This document shows positions 6,753 through 14,130 of a stretch of 47,586 bases of DNA, in pieces. The notes beneath the pieces were generated by a model. It was not told where the DNA came from, made no database searches, and was given only the letters and a program-made list of their open reading frames with translations. Both the position numbers and the translations under genes were made by a program. The DNA is from a virus, in IMG/VR virus record IMGVR_UViG_3300009545_000290, positions 1 to 47,586 of that record. One strand, written 5' to 3'. Position 1 is the first letter of the stretch. Every line of letters begins with the position of its first letter.

Positions 6753-6789
6753 GCGTACGGGTGTAAGGTTCCTGACGTAACACCCGCGT
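6753..6789. promoter_or_regulatory. Inverted-repeat operator with GTGTAAG / CGTAACACCC
   Basis: A left arm CGTACGGGTGTAAG faces a right arm CGTAACACCCGCGTACG, giving an imperfect inverted repeat of about 14 bp. The right arm contains the motif seen at 14921 and 19379. It is about 400 bp upstream of the initiator-like gene. An operator for a dimeric regulator is the simplest reading. Confidence 0.5.
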
Positions 6790-6924
6790 ACGAAATCACT
6801 GCGCTCCTGTGAATCATCGAGTCAGGGACCCGCGGATGCCACCAGGTGCTACAACATGACCGCGGATGGATCTGGCTTGTGCCAGGTCGATGACGCACGT
6901 CCGTTGACCCACCAGATGCAGGGA

Positions 6925-6955
6925 TCCCAAGCCCTTGGACCCCAAGCACTTGACA
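6925..6955. repeat. Two 15-base direct repeats
   Basis: Two near-identical units, CCCAAGCCCTTGGAC and CCCAAGCACTTGAC, lie in tandem next to the terminator of the minus-strand small RNA. The significance is unknown; binding sites or a remnant are possible. Confidence 0.35.
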
Positions 6956-6976
6956 ACCGCGGTAGACTGAACGGGC

Positions 6977-7017
6977 AAAAACGAAAACGGCCTCGCGAGT
7001 GGCAACTCGGAGGCCGT
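6977..7017 (-). terminator. Rho-independent terminator, minus strand
   Basis: An 8-bp GC-rich stem plus a 5-bp inner stem with a tetraloop, followed by a T-rich tract at 6987-6977 on the minus strand. The plus-strand 3' flank has no T run, so it is directional and points leftward. It terminates the candidate small RNA. Confidence 0.75.
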
Positions 7018-7051
7018 CAGGTGTGGCGAGGAAGGCCGCACCGCGAGAACA
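6977..7051 (-). ncRNA. Candidate leftward small RNA, about 75 nt, OOP-like position
   Basis: The expected +1 is about seven bases after the -10 at 7058-7063. The RNA would end at a strong intrinsic terminator: stem ACGGCCTC/GAGGCCGT (6987-6994 with 7010-7017), an inner CGAGT/ACTCG stem, one bulged base and a GGCA loop, followed on the minus strand by TTTTCGTTTTT. It lies upstream of and antisense to the leader of the initiator-like gene. In lambda, the OOP RNA of similar length is made leftward from just upstream of gene O. Promoter and terminator are visible; function is inferred. Confidence 0.6.
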
Positions 7052-7057
7052 GCCCGG

Positions 7058-7086
7058 ACAATAGCACGGCCCGACTGTCCGGTCAA
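7058..7086 (-). promoter_or_regulatory. Sigma70-type promoter, leftward
   Basis: On the minus strand, TTGACC (7086-7081) is separated by exactly 17 bases from TATTGT (7063-7058), matching the -35 and -10 consensus at 5/6 and 4/6 positions. The only downstream unit before the terminator is the candidate small RNA of about 75 nt. Confidence 0.6.
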
Positions 7087-7182
7087 CGGCCTTCCAGCGC
7101 TACACCCCTCACAATTTTTGCCGCTCGCGGACGTTCCGCGGGAGAGGCGTAGCGACGTGCAGTTTCGTGTTACGGCGGCGTC

Positions 7183-8040
7183 ATGAGTCAGCCGATCGTC
7201 AATGCCGTGTGGCGTTCCGATCTGCCTGATTTCTTGAAACGTGGTGTCGCCGGCAAACTCGCCGCCCTGGCCGACGACGACGGCGATTTCACCCACCTGA
7301 CCGTCAAATATCTGGTCGATTCGCGCTACGGCCGCGAGCGGCGCCGGCTCTGCCGGCAGACCATCAAAAATCAACTCCGGGCGCTCGAACGGTGCGGGTT
7401 CCTCCGCATCCTCACCAACGGCGTCGGCCGCGGCCATGCCCGGATCTACTCGCTGCACCCGGAGGCGCTGACGACCGTCCAGGCCGACGATCCGATGCTT
7501 CGGCCGCCGCATCGCCGCACCGGCAAAGGCGTCGAGGGGCGGATCCTCGTGCTCCGGCGCCCCAGCCGCAAAGGGGACAACAAAGGGGACAACGGGGCCG
7601 AAATCCCCGAGATTTCGCCGGATTTGCCCGATTCCACGCACGCGCCGCCGCACGGACCACCGACCGGCACGCACTGGCAAAAGGGACAACCGCACCGCTG
7701 GGATGCCGTGCGTACGCCCAACCAGAACTACAAAGTTATGGTTCGGCTGGCGCATACCTACATCGTCGATCTCCTCGAAGACGCCGCCGGCATCACGCAA
7801 CGCGGCGAGGACACCGAGGGGACCGGGATCGAAAACTTCAAGCGGCTGGTCGCGAACAAGCTGCCGGGCCAGATGAAGAACACCGGGCAAATTCTCGCCG
7901 CCCTGGACAGCGCCGCCTATCGCCGCCGGAGCCTCGGGATCCCGGTCCCCGCCTACATCGGCACTTGCGGCCAGCAAGCGTTTCTCCTCCAACGTCACCA
8001 GCACAAGGGAGCCGGCCATGTACGAATGGACGCGCGCTGA
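7183..8040 (+). CDS. Probable replication initiator (lambda O-like), HTH domain
   Basis: A 285 aa protein. The N-terminal 100 residues look like a winged helix of the phage replication-protein type (HLTVKYLVDSRYGRERRRLC, TIKNQLRALERCGFLRI, ARIYSLHP). A Pro/Arg-rich linker is encoded partly by three AAAGGGGACAAC iterons (KGDNKGDN), and a C-terminal helical domain follows. Placing origin iterons inside the initiator gene is the lambda O arrangement. The ATG at 7183 has only a weak ribosome-binding site (GGCGG). No helicase loader or helicase is found nearby, so host helicase use is likely. The assignment rests on architecture, not on a clear motif. Confidence 0.65.
   Translation: MSQPIVNAVWRSDLPDFLKRGVAGKLAALADDDGDFTHLTVKYLVDSRYGRERRRLCRQTIKNQLRALERCGFLRILTNGVGRGHARIYSLHPEALTTVQADDPMLRPPHRRTGKGVEGRILVLRRPSRKGDNKGDNGAEIPEISPDLPDSTHAPPHGPPTGTHWQKGQPHRWDAVRTPNQNYKVMVRLAHTYIVDLLEDAAGITQRGEDTEGTGIENFKRLVANKLPGQMKNTGQILAALDSAAYRRRSLGIPVPAYIGTCGQQAFLLQRHQHKGAGHVRMDAR
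7570..7690. repeat. Iterons inside the initiator gene
   Basis: AAAGGGGACAAC is repeated in tandem at 7570-7581 and 7582-7593, and AAAAGGGACAAC occurs at 7679-7690, all on the plus strand. They match the upstream cluster at 6351-6449. The tandem pair encodes KGDNKGDN, a repeat in the protein linker. Confidence 0.7.
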
Positions 8041-8302
8041 CCGTGGCGGATTTTGTGGCGGCTGTAATCGTCCGTACGAGAGCGGGGACCGCGTCCGCCT
8101 CACCAGCGTGATCGGCGTGACGCGAAAATTCGTCCGCTGCGCTGAGTGCGCGGGCGGCGCGCCGCCGGAGCTGCCGGCCGACCAGGCGCCACCGGCGCCG
8201 AATCGCGATGGCCTCGCGCCGTTGCAGAGCGTTCGGCCGACCACGCGCGGCGATCTCCGCCGCATGGCCGGCAGCGTGCTGCGGGCTGTCGTCAATGATT
8301 AG
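8018..8302 (+). CDS. Small zinc-ribbon protein
   Basis: A 94 aa protein with CGGC near residue 13 and CAEC near residue 42, separated by a beta-rich segment (YESGDRVRLTSVIGVTRKFV), typical of a zinc ribbon. The C-terminal half is Pro/Ala-rich. An AAGGGAG ribosome-binding site precedes the ATG, which lies inside the end of the initiator gene. The function is unknown. Confidence 0.7.
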   Translation: MYEWTRADRGGFCGGCNRPYESGDRVRLTSVIGVTRKFVRCAECAGGAPPELPADQAPPAPNRDGLAPLQSVRPTTRGDLRRMAGSVLRAVVND

Positions 8303-8356
8303 GCCGGAACGGTGTGTGCCGCCCGTGTTGTGGGAATTCGTTCGCGTGAGGCCGCG

Positions 8357-8605
8357 ATGATCTTCCGGAAGGTGAAGGACAAGCGGCGGTACGAATTCCG
8401 CGATGCGCAGTGCATCGGCCTCTCGTGTTGGGCGGCCGGCCTGTACCAACATCGCAGTCCCGCGGCCGGCGGCGGCTCGCGCAACACCGGGAGCCCGGAT
8501 TCGCCGTGCTGCCTCAATCGTGCGTATCACGGGTGCCCGTCCCCCTTGCCGGTGTTCGACGCGAAGCTGGCCGCGGCGCGCAAGGCCGAAGGGTGGCGTC
8601 AGTGA
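8357..8605 (+). CDS. Small protein, function unknown
   Basis: An 82 aa protein starting MIFRKVKDKRRYEFRDAQ, chosen over an upstream in-frame start because GAGG lies six bases before this ATG. It contains four Cys (GLSCW, SPCCLN, GCPSP) that may bind metal. Its stop overlaps the GTG start of the next gene as GTGA. The function is unknown. Confidence 0.65.
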   Translation: MIFRKVKDKRRYEFRDAQCIGLSCWAAGLYQHRSPAAGGGSRNTGSPDSPCCLNRAYHGCPSPLPVFDAKLAAARKAEGWRQ

Positions 8606-9024
8606 GCCCACGTTGGACGCTGGCCGACGTGCGCGCCCACGCGGCCAAACACGGGAGTGCGCCGCTCGGCGCCACACCGCCCGCGCGCCAGAAATTCGGC
8701 AACCAAAAAGTCACCGTCGACGGGATCCTGTTCGACTCGAAAAAAGAATCCGCGCATTACCTGTTGCTGAAAATGCGCGAGCGCTTGAAAGAGATCGATC
8801 GACTCGAACGACAGCCGGAGTTTCCGATCTACATCGACACGGCGGACCGCGGCCGAATCCAGTGCGGCGTGTTCAAAGCGGATTTCCGCTATTGGGAACA
8901 GTACTGCGGGAAAGACACGCTCCGCGTCGTCGACGTGAAAAGTCCCGCGTCAAAAACCGAAGCCTACGAACTGCGCAAGAAACTCGTCGAAGCGATCTAC
9001 AACATCGAGATCACGGAAGTATAG
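8602..9024 (+). CDS. DUF1064 protein, PD-(D/E)XK nuclease-fold
   Basis: A 140 aa protein from the GTG at 8602. It shows the hallmark DUF1064 pattern: KVTVDGILFDSKKESAHYL, then LERQPEFPI, FKADFRYWE, LRVVDVKSP and a C-terminal helix ending YNIEITEV. E in KKES, D in KADFRY and D-x-K in VVDVKS fit PD-(D/E)XK endonuclease-like catalytic positions. The family is common in phages, often near replication or packaging genes, and its exact substrate is not settled. The GTGA overlap with the previous gene fixes the start. Confidence 0.85.
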   Translation: MSPRWTLADVRAHAAKHGSAPLGATPPARQKFGNQKVTVDGILFDSKKESAHYLLLKMRERLKEIDRLERQPEFPIYIDTADRGRIQCGVFKADFRYWEQYCGKDTLRVVDVKSPASKTEAYELRKKLVEAIYNIEITEV

Positions 9025-9029
9025 GGAAC

Positions 9030-9863
9030 ATGATTCACGTTATTTCGCTCGGCGCGGGCGTGCAGTCGTCGGCGCTCTGCCTGATGGCCGCCGCTGGCGA
9101 AATCTCACCGATGCCGACCTGTGCGATCTTCGCCGACACGCATCACGAACCACGCGCCGTGTACGACTGGCTCGATTGGCTCACGCCGCGTTTGCCATTT
9201 CCGGTGTACCGCGTCACGGGCGGCGATCTCTGGAAAGCGGCATCGACCATCCGGCGGACCCGCGACGGCCAGCGGACCTATATCTCAACCGGCATCCCGA
9301 TCTACTTCGTCAATGGCGACTTGGGCTCAGCCACACGGAAGGGCATGGGGAAGCGGCAGTGTACGCGCGGTTTCAAGACGACGCCGATCACGCGGAAGGT
9401 CAAGGAACTGGTCGGCCTCAAGCGGGCGACCAAAAACACGCCGGTGCTCGCGACCACCTGGATCGGCATCAGCGCCGACGAACCGCAACGGGCGAAGCCG
9501 TCGCGTGAACCGTGGATCGTGAAACGACACCCTTTGTTGGAACTGGACATGGATCGCGAGGACTGTATCGCCTGGATGAAGGCGCACGGGTTTCCGCGTC
9601 CGCCGCGCTCGGCCTGTACGTTTTGCCCGTTTCACAACGACACGGAATGGTTGGCGCTCACGCCCGAGGAATTCGCTGATGCGGTCGTGAAAGAGCGCGA
9701 GATCCAAGCCGCCTATGCGAGAACCTCGTTCCCGAGCGGCATCCCGTACCTGCACGCGCAACGGATCCCGCTCGATCAAGTGGTGTTAGTGCCGACGCCC
9801 GCACCAGCGCGCCCGCTGCGGATGCTGTTCGGTCCTGAGTGCGAAGGTTTGTGTGGAGTCTGA
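9030..9863 (+). CDS. PP-loop ATPase, phosphoadenosine phosphosulfate reductase-like
   Basis: A 277 aa protein. The N-terminal PP-loop reads ISLGAGVQSSALCLM (residues 5-19), then CAIFADTHHEP. Further motifs are QCTRGFKTTPI, TWIGISADEPQR, SACTFCPFHND and a C-terminal ECEGLCGV. This is the phage family usually annotated as PAPS reductase or adenine nucleotide alpha hydrolase; its members activate a substrate with ATP. The conserved Cys residues suggest a metal or iron-sulfur site. The true role, such as sulfur or nucleotide modification, is not known. It follows the DUF1064 gene after five bases. Confidence 0.85.
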   Translation: MIHVISLGAGVQSSALCLMAAAGEISPMPTCAIFADTHHEPRAVYDWLDWLTPRLPFPVYRVTGGDLWKAASTIRRTRDGQRTYISTGIPIYFVNGDLGSATRKGMGKRQCTRGFKTTPITRKVKELVGLKRATKNTPVLATTWIGISADEPQRAKPSREPWIVKRHPLLELDMDREDCIAWMKAHGFPRPPRSACTFCPFHNDTEWLALTPEEFADAVVKEREIQAAYARTSFPSGIPYLHAQRIPLDQVVLVPTPAPARPLRMLFGPECEGLCGV

Positions 9864-9864
9864 A

Positions 9865-10050
9865 ATGACCCGCGCCGAGATCAACCGTCAGAATCAGGCG
9901 AAGCGCACGGACTACCGGACGAACCGGCGGTTCACCGAGGAGGAATGCGCCGCGGGCGGTGCCGAGGCCCGGTACCGCGAACGACAACGGGGCATCAAAC
10001 TGAATCATGGCCGGCTGTTCGGCAAACGAGAAAGGCGGCCGGTTCATTGA
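9865..10050 (+). CDS. Small basic protein
   Basis: A 61 aa, highly charged protein (MTRAEINRQNQAKRTDYRTN) from the ATG at 9865, one base after the previous stop and with GGAG upstream. The many Arg, Gln and Asn residues suggest a disordered nucleic-acid-binding peptide, but nothing is diagnostic. Confidence 0.6.
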   Translation: MTRAEINRQNQAKRTDYRTNRRFTEEECAAGGAEARYRERQRGIKLNHGRLFGKRERRPVH

Positions 10051-10307
10051 CTCTGGTCCGCCGCGGCTCCGCGAAGAAAAAGCACGAGGCCCGCATCGCC
10101 TGGCTGAAACCGGATCTGGATCTCTACGCCGACGTGCCCGGCATTCGTGATGATGTCACGGACGCGAACCGCGCCGCGCTCGATCGCCTCTGCGATCTGA
10201 TGGACGCGGTGCAGTTGTTTGGCCAGGCGCCGCGGGAGGTTCGCCGCGAAACCGTGCGGCGGCTCCTGAGCGAGCTGCGCGGGGAAGACGTGGGGGTCGG
10301 CTGGTGA
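10047..10307 (+). CDS. Small helical protein
   Basis: An 86 aa protein if it starts at the TTG at 10047, which overlaps the previous stop as TTGA. The first 15 residues are basic (LVRRGSAKKKHEARI) and the rest is helical, rich in Asp, Arg and Leu. The upstream part of the open frame is a shadow of the previous gene. The start is uncertain; the function is unknown. Confidence 0.6.
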   Translation: MTLVRRGSAKKKHEARIAWLKPDLDLYADVPGIRDDVTDANRAALDRLCDLMDAVQLFGQAPREVRRETVRRLLSELRGEDVGVGW

Positions 10308-10519
10308 CGCTCCCGGCCGCGCACGACACGGCGCGCCACGGCGCCGAACGATTCGGCAACACCTGGCGCGTGTTCAGGCTTCCGGCGTGGCCAGGCGGCG
10401 TCTATACCGCGTCCGCGAAGGACCCGCCAGCCGACGCGCAGATCGTCGCGACCTATCCGCACGCGCCCGTCACGCGTCCCACGGTCACACCAGCCGCGGA
10501 GCAAGGGAGTCTGTTCTAA
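10304..10519 (+). CDS. Small protein, function unknown
   Basis: A 71 aa protein starting at a GTG that overlaps the previous stop (GTGA). The centre (GNTWRVFRLPAWPGGVYTASAKD) looks beta-stranded, and the C-terminus ends AAEQGSLF. A C-terminal Q-x-x-LF resembles the sliding-clamp binding peptides of replication proteins, but one short match is weak evidence. Confidence 0.6.
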   Translation: MTLPAAHDTARHGAERFGNTWRVFRLPAWPGGVYTASAKDPPADAQIVATYPHAPVTRPTVTPAAEQGSLF

Positions 10520-10849
10520 ATGTCAGCGCACGACGGCATCTTTCACGACATCCAACTCGCGAGCATCTACGGCGCGAAAACCAAACAGGGGCTCGTCGAA
10601 CTGCTGATCACGCCGATTGACGAGGCGACCCGCCAGCGCGGCGAGACGACCAAGATCCAGATGGATCTGCCCAAGGCGCGCGAGGTGCTCGGGATGCTCA
10701 GCAGTGCCATCGAAGCGGCCGTCTCTGATGGCTTGCTCGTCAAATTTCTGGTCGAGCGTATCGGGCTCCCCGAGGAGGCCGCCGCGCGGGCCTTGCTCGA
10801 TTTCCGCGAGATGCGCCAGGGCAGTCGGGAGACGGTCTATCCGCACTGA
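10520..10849 (+). CDS. Small protein, function unknown
   Basis: A 109 aa protein whose ATG follows the previous TAA directly, with AGGGAG upstream. The first half (DIQLASIYGAKTKQGLVELLITPID) is probably alpha/beta. The second half is helical, with a possible small alpha-helical domain (GLPEEAAARALLDFREMRQG). No family is recognised. Confidence 0.75.
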   Translation: MSAHDGIFHDIQLASIYGAKTKQGLVELLITPIDEATRQRGETTKIQMDLPKAREVLGMLSSAIEAAVSDGLLVKFLVERIGLPEEAAARALLDFREMRQGSRETVYPH

Positions 10850-10851
10850 CC

Positions 10852-11115
10852 ATGAGCACGAAAGACGAACACCTGCTGTACTGTCGGGAACGGGCGTTGC
10901 TGGAATTCGATTACTACGTCCCGCGGACCAGCTTCGCCACCGCCGTGCGCCACGCCAAAACCTCGATGCTCAGCGATCTGAGCAAGCATCCGGACACGCG
11001 CGTGAGTGACCACGACGCGTTCGAGTTGATGATGCGCCCGATCTACAGCCGGGAGCAGTTGGCCCAGCTCCTCGATAACTTCGATCTAGGATCGCAAGGG
11101 GAGGCCTCGCCATGA
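10852..11115 (+). CDS. Small protein, function unknown
   Basis: An 87 aa protein, predicted helical in its second half (FELMMRPIYSREQLAQLLDNF). It ends with an ATGA overlap with the next gene. The position shortly upstream of the terminase large subunit would permit a terminase small-subunit role, but I see no HTH to support it. Confidence 0.7.
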   Translation: MSTKDEHLLYCRERALLEFDYYVPRTSFATAVRHAKTSMLSDLSKHPDTRVSDHDAFELMMRPIYSREQLAQLLDNFDLGSQGEASP

Positions 11116-11312
11116 AAGTGACGCTCGAAAGCACGTCGGAGCATCAGATCCTCAAGACGCCGGACGGCTCCGTGCCGGCGCGCGTCTGGCACGGCATGAC
11201 CGAGAGCGGGATCGTTGTCCATGCCTTCGTCACGCGGCTGTACGCCACGTCCGTCGAGGACACCGAGCGGCTCGAACGCGAAATGTCGGCCGACAATCAG
11301 ATTCCTACATGA
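11112..11312 (+). CDS. Small beta-rich protein
   Basis: A 66 aa protein with an N-terminal beta-like segment (MKVTLESTSEHQILKTPDGS) and a short charged helix. GGGGAGG precedes the ATG. It overlaps both neighbours by ATGA. The function is unknown. Confidence 0.7.
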   Translation: MKVTLESTSEHQILKTPDGSVPARVWHGMTESGIVVHAFVTRLYATSVEDTERLEREMSADNQIPT

Positions 11313-12877
11313 GCGATTGGGTCCCCGTTTTTCGTTGTTGTTGGTGCCAGAGCGAATTCGTCATTCGCATGGTGGATCACGTCGAGGCTTGGACGTGTCC
11401 GACGAAGGCCTGTTTCAAGCGCCAACTGAAATGGAAAATGAACGACGTGGACGGCCGGCTGTTCTATTTGCCGCTGCCGCGCCAGGTCGAAGTCGAGGAG
11501 ACGATCGAATTACAGCTCTATGGCTTCCTCGGCGTCGGCGGCCATCGCAACAGCGGCAAGTCCGCCATGATCCGCCGGATCTGCTACCGGCTCTGTGACG
11601 CGTTCGAGGATTTTTCGATTCTGTTTCTCCGCCGCAGTTTCCCCGAGTTGGAACTGAACCACATGAAATATGCGGTGAAGGAGGCGAAGCGGATCGGCGC
11701 GAAGTACAACAAGAAACAGATGGATTTCCCGTCGACCGGCTCCGAGATCATCTGGGGCCACTGCTACCAGACCGACGACTACAAAAACTACATCGGCGGC
11801 GACGTGGATCTGATCGTGTTCGAGCAACTCGAAGAATTCGAGGCGATTCAGTTCACCGAAATTTCCGCCTCGACCGGCCGCACGCGCGGGCGCAAAGACT
11901 GGCGCGGCCTGGTGCTGGCCGGCGAGAACCCCGGCGGCCCGCTCTCCAGCTTCGTCGAAGAATTCTTCATCACCAAGAATCCGCCGGCCGAGCTGTACCC
12001 CGACTACCAGCCGGATCAATATCACTTCATCCACACGTCCCTGGAGGATAACCCGTACGCGGATCCGCGCTACGTTCACAACCTGGCGACGCTCAGCCCG
12101 GCGCGCCGCGCGATGTTCCGCTTCGGTCGGCGGGACATCTTCCCGTTGCAGTACTTCAAGACGTTTCATCGACCCGATCGCATCCAGACGCTGCCGATCG
12201 CGAAGACGGTCCCGCGGCTCTGTGCGCTCCATTGGGGTTTCTTTAAGCCGGGGATCTTCCTCTGGTCCGTCGTGTTGCCCGATGGCCGGCTCTACATCGA
12301 ACGCGAGTATCCGTTTATCGAAACCGTCGCGTCCGATCTGGCGCAAGCGATCGTCCGGATGAATCGCGAACTAAAGATCGACATCGGCGGCTACGCGTGG
12401 GGGAATGCGCCCGGCCATGTGAGCGATGACGACATCGGCGAGCACACCTTCGAGACGTTGTACCGCCACGGTCTGCCGGTCGTCGAATCGACGCACGATC
12501 CGGTCGCCGGCTGGCAACGGCTCCAGCATTGGTTCGAGCCGATGAAAACCGAGGAGGGGGAAGTCGCCGCGTTGATCATCCATCCCTCGTGTACGAACGT
12601 GATCCGGAGCCTCCCCCAACTCCTCCAGGACACGACGCACGCCGAGGACGTGAGCGAGTCCGGCGCCGTTGAAGCGGCCAAGGCGCTCCGCTACCTCGTG
12701 ATGTCGCGGCCGGAACCGCCGATGATGGCGCCGCCGCGGCCGGGCCGCGATCTCTCGAAGCTGGCGCCGCACATCCGTGCCGAGATCGAATACCTCGCCC
12801 GGTGCGAAGCCGAGGCCTCCAGCGATGCGCCGGCGGATCCGTACTCGCTCGGCGAATTCTGGCAGGGCCATGACTGA
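11309..12877 (+). CDS. terL: Terminase large subunit with N-terminal zinc finger
   Basis: A 522 aa packaging motor. An N-terminal zinc finger (CCWC at 10-13, CPTKAC at 30-35) precedes the ATPase domain, with Walker A GHRNSGKS (78-85) and a Walker-B-like VDLIVFEQ (166-173), where Gln173 replaces the usual acidic residue. The C-terminal half has the order of an RNase H-type terminase nuclease. However, the three places where acids are expected read LHWGFFKPG (His308), WGNAPG (Asn366) and EAAKALRY (Lys458). Nuclease activity may be lost or supplied in trans. The ATPase and family call are firm; the nuclease reading is inference. Confidence 0.85.
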   Translation: MSDWVPVFRCCWCQSEFVIRMVDHVEAWTCPTKACFKRQLKWKMNDVDGRLFYLPLPRQVEVEETIELQLYGFLGVGGHRNSGKSAMIRRICYRLCDAFEDFSILFLRRSFPELELNHMKYAVKEAKRIGAKYNKKQMDFPSTGSEIIWGHCYQTDDYKNYIGGDVDLIVFEQLEEFEAIQFTEISASTGRTRGRKDWRGLVLAGENPGGPLSSFVEEFFITKNPPAELYPDYQPDQYHFIHTSLEDNPYADPRYVHNLATLSPARRAMFRFGRRDIFPLQYFKTFHRPDRIQTLPIAKTVPRLCALHWGFFKPGIFLWSVVLPDGRLYIEREYPFIETVASDLAQAIVRMNRELKIDIGGYAWGNAPGHVSDDDIGEHTFETLYRHGLPVVESTHDPVAGWQRLQHWFEPMKTEEGEVAALIIHPSCTNVIRSLPQLLQDTTHAEDVSESGAVEAAKALRYLVMSRPEPPMMAPPRPGRDLSKLAPHIRAEIEYLARCEAEASSDAPADPYSLGEFWQGHD

Positions 12878-13397
12878 CAAGCCGGCCGTGTGTCCGCATT
12901 GCAAGTTACCGCCGGTCCTGCCCGACAAATGCACACCGGAGATCCAGGCGGTCATCGAGGAACACATTCGCGTGGACGGCGAGATGTTCTATGCCGGGAT
13001 GCAGCACGAAGCGAGACATCATATTGTGGCCCCGCTCATGACCGAGGATCCCGACACGACGCGTCGTCAACTGGAGTACTTGCGCATGGCCATGCGACGT
13101 TCGCTCGGATTGCCGCCCGACGCGCCCGACGAGGACATCATCGACCACGCGGCCGAACGCTGGACGCCGAAATGCGATCATGCCTGGACGCTGATCATGC
13201 GGCTCGATCACTGTGAGATCGACGCCGAGGACCCCATCCCGCACACCGCGATCGTGTTGCTCGGGTGTCCAAAGTGCCGGTCGGTGCAAGCGTTCCCGCC
13301 GCCCAATGCCGCGCTGATCACGCCGCGGTACCGGGCCATCATCCGCAAGGATCTGGAACGGCAACATTGGGTGTGGCCCGAGGAGGACGCGTCATGA
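12870..13397 (+). CDS. Protein with two zinc-binding Cys pairs
   Basis: A 175 aa protein from the ATG at 12870, overlapping the terminase stop by 8 bases. CPHC (near residue 8) and CPKC (near residue 135) flank a helical middle region (TRRQLEYLRMAMRRSLGLPP). It may form a zinc-stabilised fold. It is tightly coupled to the terminase, so a packaging-associated role is possible but unproven. Confidence 0.75.
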   Translation: MTDKPAVCPHCKLPPVLPDKCTPEIQAVIEEHIRVDGEMFYAGMQHEARHHIVAPLMTEDPDTTRRQLEYLRMAMRRSLGLPPDAPDEDIIDHAAERWTPKCDHAWTLIMRLDHCEIDAEDPIPHTAIVLLGCPKCRSVQAFPPPNAALITPRYRAIIRKDLERQHWVWPEEDAS

Positions 13398-13855
13398 TGA
13401 TCGCGGTCGCCCGCGGCGACGACGGCCGCCGCGTCATTCTCTTGGGCCTGGTGCGCGGCAACATCGATCGCATGACGGCCGGCAAACCGATCCGCGCGTC
13501 GGCCGAATCCCATCCGGGATTCCCGGACGACATCACCGTCGGGATCATCTTCGCCGAAACGGAAGCGGAGTTAGCGGAGTTGATCAAACCGTTCGTCGCC
13601 GAGACACCGACGCTGCGCGCCGCGCCGTCGATTCCGTTTCCGATCGGCGCTACGGGGCAATTTCCGTACGGCAAGCAGGACGCCACCGACGAAGGCGAAC
13701 TGGCCGCGGCCATCGGCGTCGATCCCAAGAATGGCATCATCCGGATCGAATTCGGCAAGCCGGTCGCGTGGCTCAGTCTGCCCGCGCTGGAGGCGCGGCG
13801 GCTCGCGGAGATCCTGAACGAAAAGGCCGACGAGTTGGAGCGGCGGATGTCATGA
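13394..13855 (+). CDS. Protein of unknown function
   Basis: A 153 aa protein from the ATG at 13394 (ATGA overlap). It has an N-terminal alpha/beta segment (MMIAVARGDDGRRVILLGLV), a helix (AELAELIKPFVAE) and a C-terminal strand-helix unit (IIRIEFGKPVAWLSLPALEA). No motif is recognised. Confidence 0.75.
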   Translation: MMIAVARGDDGRRVILLGLVRGNIDRMTAGKPIRASAESHPGFPDDITVGIIFAETEAELAELIKPFVAETPTLRAAPSIPFPIGATGQFPYGKQDATDEGELAAAIGVDPKNGIIRIEFGKPVAWLSLPALEARRLAEILNEKADELERRMS

Positions 13856-14130
13856 CCGACAAAGAGATCTCTGAGCGCATGGCGGCGGAGCTGGCGGGGC
13901 ATCCGCCGGTCGAAGTGTTCCTGACCGCGACGGGCGCCATGCACCTGGCCGGCTTGCTCCAGCTCGTGTTGCGCCATCCGTACGTCGGCGGCAGTAGTCG
14001 CGACACCGCCATTGCGATCATCGAACAGATCCGCGTGTACTTTGTCGATTGTCCGACGACGCTCTTTGTCCTCACGAAAGGCGACGATCCGGCCAATGAC
14101 CGCGTCCCGCCGAAAGTGCCGGAGTCATGA
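13852..14130 (+). CDS. Small helical protein
   Basis: A 92 aa protein beginning MTDKEISERMAAELAGHPPV, with a central hydrophobic helix (MHLAGLLQLVLRH) and IAIIEQIRVYFVD. It is probably a small soluble helical bundle. It overlaps both neighbours as ATGA. Confidence 0.75.
   Translation: MTDKEISERMAAELAGHPPVEVFLTATGAMHLAGLLQLVLRHPYVGGSSRDTAIAIIEQIRVYFVDCPTTLFVLTKGDDPANDRVPPKVPES

Noticed and set aside
6950-6968. TTGACA with TAGACT as a rightward promoter
   Set aside because: The spacer is only 7 bases, too short for a sigma70-type promoter.
6856-7152. A 98-codon plus-strand frame in the control region
   Set aside because: It overlaps the small RNA, its promoter and the terminator; the product is Arg/Gln-rich without any fold-like pattern and lacks a ribosome-binding site.
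6814-8295. A long minus-strand open frame of 493 codons opposite the initiator gene
   Set aside because: It is antisense to the better-supported rightward genes, crosses the small-RNA terminator, and has the Arg/Ala/Gly-rich composition of a high-GC shadow frame.
10304-10519. Sliding-clamp binding peptide at the end of the 71 aa protein
   Set aside because: One short QGSLF match is too common to support a functional call on its own.
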